Source: Stutzerimonas stutzeri SDM-LAC (GTDB taxonomy: Bacteria; Pseudomonadota; Gammaproteobacteria; Pseudomonadales; Pseudomonadaceae). Taken from it: a DNA stretch of 64,000 nucleotides. The translations under genes were made by a program, and so were the position numbers. Below are positions 57,834 to 64,000 of the stretch, one piece after another. Position 1 is the first letter of the stretch. Each line of letters opens with the position of its first letter. The notes beneath the pieces were generated by a model. That model was not told the origin of the DNA. It saw nothing but the letters and a program-made list of their open reading frames with translations, and searched no databases. The stretch spans positions 93,035 through 157,034 of the forward strand of contig NZ_AGSX01000010.1 in assembly GCF_000235745.1 (NCBI RefSeq). Reading direction: 5' to 3'.

Positions 57834-59039
57834 TCAATCGGCCGTTACGTTGGCTTCGGCGATGGGTAACGGCGGCTGTCGACGCCAGACATTGACCAGC
57901 TGGATCAGCGCCAGGACCGCAAGCGCGACCATGCTGGCGGCGACCGGAACCATCGCCACGGCCAGCGGATAACCCACCACCGGGCTGTTGATGGTCCAGC
58001 CGAATTGCATCTGATTCCATCCGCCCATTGCGGCCAATACACTGGCCACCGCGACCATGATCCAGCTGACCGAATCCACCACTCGGCGAAACAGATGCGG
58101 AAACCGGTCGCGAATCATGCTGAAGGCCATCAGCTCGCCTCGGCGCATGCTCGAAGCCACACCGACGAACACCAGCCAGACGAAGGCCAACCTCGAAAGC
58201 TCTTCTGCGCCGGTCCAACCCGTGCCGAACGCATAGCGCAAGACCACGCTGCTGAACACCACGATGACCATGAAGGCCAGCAGAGCCGCCATCAGCCAAT
58301 CGGTAATCCGGTCGAAGCCCTGCGCGAGCTTGCCGCCATAGATCGGCTGGGTGGTCAGCTCGGCGCCCTTCAGCTCGACGTGCTCGACACCTGCCGCAGT
58401 GTCGGCCTGGGTTGCGCGCTGACCGCCGCCCTTGCCGCCGCGCTTGTTAGCGCTATCAAGCGGGGCCGCAGAAAGGTCCTCCTTGGCGTTGATCGCCAGA
58501 CCACCATCCTGATTCATCCAAGTGACGATCTCATCCAGCACTTGCTCGCGCGGCTGACTGGCATCAACCACGAGTACATGGGGCTCACCTGCCGGCGATT
58601 CGAGCGTTGCGAACTGGCTATCCACCAGCGAAATCGGCATGAAATGACCGGCCCGCCCGCCAACGCGCTGGACCGCCGTGTCGTAATCAATGGAAAGATG
58701 CGCAAAGCACAAACCAGGCACGGCGTCGCGTAGCAGCTCGCGGTAACGGCGCTTCAGGGCAGAACAGGCGAGAACGAAGCTGACGTCTTCATCGATAGCG
58801 CGTTGCATTTCAACGACGAGTTTCTGCAGCCACTCGACGCGATCGGCATCCGATAACGGCGTGCCGGCACGCATGCGCGCAACATTTTCTTCAGGATGGA
58901 AATGATCGGCTTCGATGTGTCGATAGCCCAGCGCATCGGCTACGGCATGGCTGGTTTCGGTCTTGCCCGAACCACTCACGCCCATCACCACCAGTGCGCG
59001 GCGGTTAGGGCGGAATTCGCTGTGGGTGTGGTAATCCAC
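57834..59039 (-). CDS. Gluconokinase fused to TRAP small permease (GntK-DctQ)
   Basis: 401 residues from GTG 59039, with GGAGA 7 nt upstream; a GTG at 59069 is an alternative. Residues 15-180 are a complete thermoresistant-type gluconokinase: P-loop GVSGSGKT (20-27), EADHFHPEENVARMRAGTPLSDADRVEW (44-70), CSALKRRYRELL (92-103), GGRAGHFMPISLVDSQFATLE (127-147). A low-complexity linker (180-242) leads to a DctQ domain with four helices (about 247-268, 283-299, 320-341, 357-385) and the family motif VVLRYAFGTGWTGAEELSRLAFVWLVFVGVASSMRRGE. DctQ N-termini face the cytoplasm, so the kinase would sit beside the channel exit. Confidence 0.92.
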   Translation of the reverse strand: MDYHTHSEFRPNRRALVVMGVSGSGKTETSHAVADALGYRHIEADHFHPEENVARMRAGTPLSDADRVEWLQKLVVEMQRAIDEDVSFVLACSALKRRYRELLRDAVPGLCFAHLSIDYDTAVQRVGGRAGHFMPISLVDSQFATLESPAGEPHVLVVDASQPREQVLDEIVTWMNQDGGLAINAKEDLSAAPLDSANKRGGKGGGQRATQADTAAGVEHVELKGAELTTQPIYGGKLAQGFDRITDWLMAALLAFMVIVVFSSVVLRYAFGTGWTGAEELSRLAFVWLVFVGVASSMRRGELMAFSMIRDRFPHLFRRVVDSVSWIMVAVASVLAAMGGWNQMQFGWTINSPVVGYPLAVAMVPVAASMVALAVLALIQLVNVWRRQPPLPIAEANVTAD

Positions 59040-59069
59040 TGTCGGTCTCCGGCGGCATCGTTGTGCCAC

Positions 59070-59102
59070 ATTATGTTTGTGGACCGGATGGTAGCGCTAA
59101 CA
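59070..59102 (-). promoter_or_regulatory. Probable promoter -10 and LacI-type operator of the gntK-dctQ operon
   Basis: Near-perfect palindrome TGTTAGCGCTACCA (minus strand, 59102-59089; one mismatch from TGTTAGCGCTAACA), with the central CG typical of LacI-family operators. CATAAT on the minus strand at 59075-59070 can be the -10, placing the operator over the -35 region, where repression is expected. The gene starts about 50 bp downstream. Confidence 0.6.
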
Positions 59103-59227
59103 TACAACAAACCATAACTACCGTTCGTCGGGTTTTCTTGTCTCTGAACGGTCGCATTCACTGCATTCCCGCTTCGGTTTGCTGGGTTGTCCCACTACAA
59201 TCGCCGCCGCATCCGAGGAGATCCGTA

Positions 59228-59506
59228 ATGCCAAAAGCCATGGCCCGTCACATCCTGGTGAAGACCGAAGCCGAAGCCGTACAACTGAAAAAGCGCATTG
59301 CCAACGGCGAAGCCTTCGACGTGTTGGCAAAAAAATACTCGACCTGCCCGTCGGGCAAGAAAGGTGGCGATCTGGGAGAGGTACGTCCGGGGCAGATGGT
59401 GCGCAGCATCGACCAGGTGATCTTCAAGAAACCGCTACGCGAAGTGCACGGTCCCGTCAAAAGCCAGTTCGGCTATCACTTGGTGCAGGTGTTCTATCGC
59501 GACTGA
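59228..59506 (+). CDS. ppiC: Peptidyl-prolyl cis-trans isomerase C (parvulin)
   Basis: 92 residues from ATG 59228 (MPKAMARHILVKTEAEA), with GAGGAG at about 59215; the longer frame to 59063 overlaps the divergent operon's control region. A single parvulin domain fills the protein: ARHILVKTEAEAVQLKKRIANGEAFDVLAKKYSTCPSGKKGGDLGEV and KSQFGYHLVQVFYRD. Cytoplasmic, like E. coli PpiC. Convergent with the ZapE-like gene, only 6 bp apart. Confidence 0.95.
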   Translation: MPKAMARHILVKTEAEAVQLKKRIANGEAFDVLAKKYSTCPSGKKGGDLGEVRPGQMVRSIDQVIFKKPLREVHGPVKSQFGYHLVQVFYRD

Positions 59507-59512
59507 GACATC

Positions 59513-60640
59513 TCAGTCGTCCTTACCGAAACGCTGTAGCTGCATCTCGTGCAACCGACTGAGTGTCCGGCGAAACGCGAAGGACAGATAACCTTGGGTA
59601 TAGAGCTCATCCATGGCTACCCGGGCCTCCAGATACAGCGGCACGCCCCGGTCATAGCATTCATCGACCAGCGCAATGAAGCGCCTGACGCTGTCGTCGT
59701 GCGCTGCAAGCTTCGGCAGCTCGCGATCACCCGCGTCTACTCGCGTCGCACCATCCTCCGTCCCCCTGGCGATGCGCCCTTCCCGCTGTTCGCCGCCCAG
59801 CTGCGGCACTGCGCTGATCAGGATCGTCGAATAGCGATCGCATAGCTCGATGAAGTCCAGCGCGGAGAACGGCTGCTCGCACAGCGCGGCAAAGCGGCAC
59901 CAGAGCACTGAATCACTGCTGCACACGACTTGTAACGATCGGCGTCCGACGAGAACCGCCTTGCTATCAGTCGCCTCGCCCCTGCTTAGGCTGTCGAATA
60001 CCGAGCGCAGCGCCCCGTCTTCGTGCGGCTCACTGACCCAATAGCGTTGTTCAGCCACGCCTGGGCGCAGGCGATGATCAGCACCGCCATCCACATTGAC
60101 GACCTGCATGTGGCACTCGATTGCATCAATGGCTAGCAGGAAGCGCTCGCGGTTGAAGCCGTCCGTGTAGAGCTGGCCAGGCGACTGGTTGGATGTTGCA
60201 ACGATCACCACGCCCTGTTCGAACATGACCTGAAACAAGCGCCCTAGGATGATCGCATCGCCTATATCGGCGACGAACAGCTCGTCAAAGCACAGCACCC
60301 GCACCTCTTCGCTCAACTCCTTCGCCAGCGCCTGTAGCGGATCTGGCGTGCCGTTGAGCTGGAACAGACGAATGTGTACCCAGCGAATGAAGTGGTGGAA
60401 ATGCTGACGCCTTGCCGGCACTTGGAGGCTGCGATGGAACATATCCATTAACCAGGTCTTGCCGCGCCCGACCGGGCCCCATAAGTAAACGCCGCTTGGC
60501 GATTCGCTGGTCGCATCACCATGCAACGCCTCATGGCAGCGTTGCAGTCGCTCGACCGCGCGCAGCTGGGCTGCGTCACTGACGTAACCCTCACGAGCGA
60601 TAGCTTGCTGATACAGGGCAAGCGGAGTGTTGAGTTCCAT
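59513..60640 (-). CDS. zapE: ZapE/AFG1-like ATPase
   Basis: 375 residues from ATG 60640 (MELNTPLALYQQAI); the frame opens at 60760 but the extension crosses the phoX promoter. Walker A is GPVGRGKT; Walker B is VLCFDELFVADIGDAIILGRL; ATSNQSPGQLYTDGFNRERFLLAI and VNVDGGADHRLR follow. This is the AFG1/ZapE pattern, but several positions differ from the ZapE I remember (DELFVADI rather than DEFFVSDI), so it may be a second paralogue. ZapE proteins act at the division ring under stress. Confidence 0.85.
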   Translation of the reverse strand: MELNTPLALYQQAIAREGYVSDAAQLRAVERLQRCHEALHGDATSESPSGVYLWGPVGRGKTWLMDMFHRSLQVPARRQHFHHFIRWVHIRLFQLNGTPDPLQALAKELSEEVRVLCFDELFVADIGDAIILGRLFQVMFEQGVVIVATSNQSPGQLYTDGFNRERFLLAIDAIECHMQVVNVDGGADHRLRPGVAEQRYWVSEPHEDGALRSVFDSLSRGEATDSKAVLVGRRSLQVVCSSDSVLWCRFAALCEQPFSALDFIELCDRYSTILISAVPQLGGEQREGRIARGTEDGATRVDAGDRELPKLAAHDDSVRRFIALVDECYDRGVPLYLEARVAMDELYTQGYLSFAFRRTLSRLHEMQLQRFGKDD

Positions 60641-60731
60641 TGGGGTCGGCCGATCTGAGCGAGGGCGGCGATGGTAGCGCAGACAGGCCCGATGAGTAGA
60701 ACGAGCGAGCCGCTCGTCGACCGCCGAAGCG

Positions 60732-60763
60732 GTGTCATTAAGCTGTCGCACGCCAAACATAAC
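60732..60763 (+). promoter_or_regulatory. Candidate PhoB box and -10 element of phoX
   Basis: GTGTCAT-TAAG-CTGTCGC at 60732-60749 matches CTGTCAT-N4-CTGTCAY in 12 of 14 half-site positions by my count. CATAAC at 60758-60763 can be the -10. It precedes the GTG start at 60800 by about 50 bp and supports that start over earlier ones. Confidence 0.65.
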
Positions 60764-60799
60764 GTCACAGTCCCGTCGATTACCTTATGGAGCTGCGTC

Positions 60800-62788
60800 G
60801 TGACTGACGATAACCAAAACATACTGTTCGGCAATGGTGATGAACTGCCGAGTAACCGCTCAGCCAACCCTCACATCCAGAACGTCATCGATGCGGGGCG
60901 CCGCAAGGTACTAGCTGGCGGCGCGGCGTTCGGCGCACTTGCCTTTCTCGGCGGGCTGCCTTCGATCGTCGAAGCCGCCGAGCCGGCGAAGATTGGCGAC
61001 GGCTCACCCTTCCCACGGCGTAGCCGCCTCTCCTTCGGTACGGTGGCAGTCACTCGAGCCGACACCATTACCGTACCCGCTGGCTATTCCGCGAAAACAT
61101 TCATTCCGTGGGGTACGCCAATCTGCGGTCGCTATCCCGCGTTTCTCGAAGACGCCAGCAACAGCGCGGAAGACCAGGCCCAGCAAACCGGCATGCACCA
61201 CGATGGCATGCACTTTTTCCCGATGGACGCCCGATTCAAGGGCCGCAAAAGCGACCACGGCCTGCTTGTGCTGAACCACGAATACATCGATGCGCCGCTG
61301 CTGCATCCCAACGGCCCGACAGTCGTTGAAGGCAAACGCGTGGATGCCGATGAAGTACGCAAGGAAATCAACGCGCACGGCGTTTCCGTTGTCGAGGTAC
61401 GCCGGGGCCCGCAGAGAGACTGGTCGGTATTGCCGTCGGCACGCAACCGCCGCATCACAGGCGCTACGCCGATGCGCATCGAAGGGCCGGCTCGTGGCCA
61501 TGACCTGATGAAGACGCGCTACAGCCCGAGCGGCACGTCCACCCGCGGCACGTTGAACAATTGCTCGAGTGGCTATACGCCTTGGGGCACGTATCTGACC
61601 TGTGAGGAAAACTGGGCGGGCTATTTCGCCACACGCGACGCAGAGTTGCCACGCCATCTGGAGCGCTATGGCCTTCGCTCGAGCGGTCGTTACGGGTGGG
61701 AGACCGTTCGCGGCGACGAATTCGAGCGTTTCGATGCGACTACGACGGCCGCAGACCCCCGCGCCGACTATCGTAACGAGCCCAACACCTTTGGCTGGAT
61801 TGTCGAAATCGATCCGTTCGACCCCGACTCGACGCCGGTCAAGCACACCGCCCTGGGCCGCTTTGGCCACGAAGGCCTGGTATTTGCACCGACCAAACCG
61901 GGCTGGCCGCTTGTCTGCTACTCCGGTGACGATTCGCAGAACGAGTACATCTACAAATACATCAGCCGCGACAAGTACCGCCCGCAGCGCAGCGATGGCC
62001 GGCTGCTCGACGATGGCACCCTGTATGTTGCGCGCTTCAACCCGGACGGCAGCGGCGACTGGCTGGCGCTGGATATCGAGGACGCAGCCTTCCAGCAGGC
62101 CTGTGCTGCAGCAAACATCAGCTTTGCCGATCAGGGCGAGGTGTTGATCAATACCCGTCTGGCAGCGGACATCGTCGGCGCGACCAAAATGGATCGCCCG
62201 GAATGGGGCGCCGTCCATCCCGACACCGGCGAGGTGTATTTCACGCTCACCAACAACAGCTCGCGGCAAGAAGCCGACGCAGCCAACCCTCGCGCACCAA
62301 ACCCCACCGGACACATCATCCGTTGGCGTGAGGAAGGCAAGAATCAGGTGGGCACTCGATTTCAGTGGGACCTGTATCTGCTTGCCGGACCGCAGAGCGA
62401 TAGCCGTGACCCACGCGGTCGGCCATTGACCGACGAAAACATCATGGCGAGCCCGGACGGACTCTGGTTCGACGACGAGGGTCGGCTCTGGATCCAGACC
62501 GACATGAGCGGGAGCCAACTGCGCAGCGGGCCGTTCGGCAACAATCAGATGCTGGTGTCGGACCCGAAGAGCGGCGAAACCAAGCGCTTCCTGGTCGGCC
62601 CCCTGGGCGCCGAGGTGACCGGTATTACCGCAACCCCGGACTTCCGCACGCTGTTCGTGAATATTCAGCACCCAGGGGAAGGGTCCACGCCGACCGAGTA
62701 CACCAGCACCTGGCCCGACGGCCCGGGTCGCAGGCCGCGCTCGGCGACGGTGATCATCACGCGTGATGACGGCAAGCGTATTCTCTAG
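60800..62788 (+). CDS. phoX: PhoX-type alkaline phosphatase (DUF839), Tat-exported
   Basis: 662 residues from GTG 60800 (reading VTDDNQNILFG), with TGGAG 7 nt upstream; the frame is open to 60671, but those codons cover the PhoB box. Twin-arginine signal: GRRKVLAGG, then a hydrophobic stretch ending EAAEP. Body segments FIPWGTPICG, GLLVLNHEYID, GTYLTCEENWAGYF, GRFGHEGLVFAPTKPGWPLVCYSGDD and SPDGLWFDDEGRLWIQTDM fit the calcium/iron-dependent PhoX family. It releases phosphate from organic esters in the periplasm or medium. Confidence 0.92.
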   Translation: MTDDNQNILFGNGDELPSNRSANPHIQNVIDAGRRKVLAGGAAFGALAFLGGLPSIVEAAEPAKIGDGSPFPRRSRLSFGTVAVTRADTITVPAGYSAKTFIPWGTPICGRYPAFLEDASNSAEDQAQQTGMHHDGMHFFPMDARFKGRKSDHGLLVLNHEYIDAPLLHPNGPTVVEGKRVDADEVRKEINAHGVSVVEVRRGPQRDWSVLPSARNRRITGATPMRIEGPARGHDLMKTRYSPSGTSTRGTLNNCSSGYTPWGTYLTCEENWAGYFATRDAELPRHLERYGLRSSGRYGWETVRGDEFERFDATTTAADPRADYRNEPNTFGWIVEIDPFDPDSTPVKHTALGRFGHEGLVFAPTKPGWPLVCYSGDDSQNEYIYKYISRDKYRPQRSDGRLLDDGTLYVARFNPDGSGDWLALDIEDAAFQQACAAANISFADQGEVLINTRLAADIVGATKMDRPEWGAVHPDTGEVYFTLTNNSSRQEADAANPRAPNPTGHIIRWREEGKNQVGTRFQWDLYLLAGPQSDSRDPRGRPLTDENIMASPDGLWFDDEGRLWIQTDMSGSQLRSGPFGNNQMLVSDPKSGETKRFLVGPLGAEVTGITATPDFRTLFVNIQHPGEGSTPTEYTSTWPDGPGRRPRSATVIITRDDGKRIL

Positions 62789-62795
62789 CGCAAAC

Positions 62796-62818
62796 GGCGT
62801 CCGGCTCGCCCGGACGCC
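62796..62818. terminator. Hairpin between convergent phoX and the AI-2E/PerM gene
   Basis: GGCGTCCGG (62796-62804) and CCGGACGCC (62810-62818) form a 9-bp stem with a 5-nt loop, just after the phoX stop and touching the stop of the convergent gene. No T-run. Confidence 0.45.
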
Positions 62819-63876
62819 TACTGGGATGAAGGTTTGGCGTCGGGGGAAATGAACAAGGCCCAAGACGACATGAACAAGGCAGCAATCAGCGGCCCTATTA
62901 CGAAGCCGTTCAAGCCAAACAGCGCGAGCCCACCCAGCGTCGAAATCAGCACCAGATAGTCAGGCATCTTGGTGTCCTTACCTACCAGAATCGGGCGCAG
63001 GAGATTGTCTACCAGGCCAATCACCAGAATGCCGTAGAGCGTCAGGATCACGCCCTGGACAATCATGCCCTGGAGCAGAAAGTAGATGGCGACCGGTGTC
63101 CAGATCAGCCCGGCACCAATCGCTGGCAGCAAGGACAGAAACGCCATCAGCACGCCCCAGAGCAGCGAGCCGGGAATCCCCAGGATTGCAAAGATCACTC
63201 CACCGAGAAATCCCTGGGTAATCGCCACCACAATGTTGCCTTTGACCGTAGCCCTCACCACGCGGGTGAACTTGCTGAACAGCCTGCGTTTCTGGTTATC
63301 GGTCAGCGGCAACGCGCGGCGGATTTTCGCAACCAGCTCGCGTCCGTCCCGAATAAGAAAGAACAGCAGGTAGATCATCACGAAAAAGCTGACCAGAAAC
63401 TGAAAGGTGCCCTGGCCGAAACTGAACGCTTTGGTGGCGAGAAACTGGCTGCCTTGCAAAGCGCCGCTCGCGAGTCGCTCGCGCATCTGCTCGAGATCGC
63501 CAAGACCGAAGCGCTGCAGCTGCTGTTGCAGCGAGTCAGGCAGCATTTCCCTCGCGCCAACGACGAACTGGCCGACGTCGAGCTCTCCACTTTCTATCTG
63601 CTTATAGAGCGACGAGCCTTCCTGGACCAGCAGACCGGTGATCAGGATCACCGGAAGTACCGCCACGATCAGGCACACCGTCAGTGTGATAAGCGCCGTC
63701 ACGTTTGGCCTGTTGCCAAGACGCCGCTGCAGGCGACGCTGCAGCGGCGAAAAGATGATGGCGAGAATGACGGCCCAGAACACGGCCCCGTAGAAGGGAA
63801 AAAGTATCCAGCCGAACGCAATGCTCACGGTCAGCAACAGAGCGAGAAAGACTTTCTGCTCAAGGGTTGTGGTCAC
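62818..63876 (-). CDS. AI-2E/PerM-family membrane permease
   Basis: 352 residues, about eight helices. The family layout is visible: two N-terminal helices (VFLALLLTVSIAFGWILFPFYGAVFWAVILAIIFSPLQRRL), a helical periplasmic region (85-150), then SFFVMIYLLFFLIRDGREL, FLGGVIFAILGIPGSLLWGVLMAFLSLLPAIGAGLIWTPVAIYFLLQG and NLLRPILVGKDTKMPDYLVLISTLGGLALFGLNGFVIGPLIAALFM. Members export varied small molecules or sodium; AI-2 transport is not implied. Confidence 0.9.
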   Translation of the reverse strand: MTTTLEQKVFLALLLTVSIAFGWILFPFYGAVFWAVILAIIFSPLQRRLQRRLGNRPNVTALITLTVCLIVAVLPVILITGLLVQEGSSLYKQIESGELDVGQFVVGAREMLPDSLQQQLQRFGLGDLEQMRERLASGALQGSQFLATKAFSFGQGTFQFLVSFFVMIYLLFFLIRDGRELVAKIRRALPLTDNQKRRLFSKFTRVVRATVKGNIVVAITQGFLGGVIFAILGIPGSLLWGVLMAFLSLLPAIGAGLIWTPVAIYFLLQGMIVQGVILTLYGILVIGLVDNLLRPILVGKDTKMPDYLVLISTLGGLALFGLNGFVIGPLIAALFMSSWALFISPDAKPSSQ

Positions 63877-63923
63877 GGGTGCATCCTATCGCTGCGGTTG
63901 TATCTGTTAGTCAGCGATTGTCG

Positions 63924-64000
63924 TCAGGAGTGCTGACGGGCCACGATCCAGCGAAACAGCCGACGCGCTGGCGACGATACGTCGTGCCAGCGCGAGCCGC
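63924..64000 (-). CDS. Possible C-terminal end of a gene running off the window
   Basis: On the minus strand one frame reads, from the window edge, SRWHDVSSPARRLFRWIVARQHS then a TGA at 63926-63924. Composition looks protein-like, but only about 24 residues are visible and no family can be named. It is upstream of the AI-2E/PerM gene on the same strand. Confidence 0.25.
   Translation of the reverse strand, partial: GSRWHDVSSPARRLFRWIVARQHS

Noticed and set aside
61004-62863. 619-codon open frame antisense to phoX
   Set aside because: It mirrors the full PhoX coding frame, has no recognisable domain, and such antisense frames are common in GC-rich genes.

Overview
This window looks like chromosomal core DNA from a Pseudomonas-type gammaproteobacterium, most likely the P. 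stutzeri group (Stutzerimonas). The coding sequence is GC-rich. The block from about 1 to 25 kb carries ldcA, dnaQ, rnhA, a methyltransferase gene, gloB, mltD, the npp/yej peptide transporter, fabI, ppiD, hupB, lon, clpX, clpP and tig, which is the order I know from the ldcA-tig region of P. aeruginosa. I see no insertion sequence, prophage, CRISPR array, rRNA or tRNA. The genus assignment is inference from synteny and protein similarity recalled from memory.

Layout. (1) 1-4.1 kb, minus strand: the 5' part of an arginine/lysine decarboxylase gene, then dnaQ, rnhA and a small methyltransferase gene. (2) 4.2-6.6 kb, plus: gloB and mltD. (3) 6.7-8.1 kb, minus: an HDOD-GAF signalling protein. (4) 8.2-16.5 kb, plus: a tightly packed ABC importer operon with two tandem binding proteins (nppA1, nppA2, nppB, nppC, nppD), whose last gene overlaps fabI. 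(5) 16.5-25 kb, minus: the protein quality-control block ppiD, hupB, lon, clpX, clpP and tig. (6) 25.3-29.4 kb, plus: a DoxX-family protein, a conserved unknown and a complete TRAP transporter. (7) 29.5-39.6 kb, minus: a SAF-domain oxidoreductase, tpx, a sodium:alanine symporter, tamB/tamA and an acetyltransferase. (8) 39.7-42 kb, plus: xthA and a phosphate-binding protein fused to an OmpA domain. (9) 42.1-51.8 kb, plus: a mannitol/polyol catabolic cluster with mtlZ and mtlR upstream of mtlEFGKDY. (10) 52-54.3 kb: an acyl-CoA dehydrogenase and a divergent LysR regulator. (11) 54.3-59.1 kb, minus: a GntR-like LacI repressor and a TRAP transporter. (12) 59.2-64 kb: ppiC, a ZapE-like ATPase, a PhoX-type phosphatase, an AI-2E/PerM permease and the possible tail of another gene.

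The most unusual item is the 401-residue protein at 57834-59039. Its N-terminal 180 residues are a complete GntK-type gluconokinase. Its C-terminal 155 residues are a four-helix TRAP small permease (DctQ). It is followed by dctM, dctP and a GntR-like repressor gene, and a 14-bp palindrome typical of LacI-family operators lies just upstream. Together these suggest a TRAP system that imports gluconate and phosphorylates it at the inner membrane face.

A second theme is phosphate starvation. Both the PhoX phosphatase gene and the phosphate-binding/OmpA fusion gene are preceded by sequences resembling PhoB boxes with a -10 element at matching distance. The mannitol cluster has an unusual order (fructokinase and regulator first) and a perfect hairpin that separates the transport genes from the catabolic genes.
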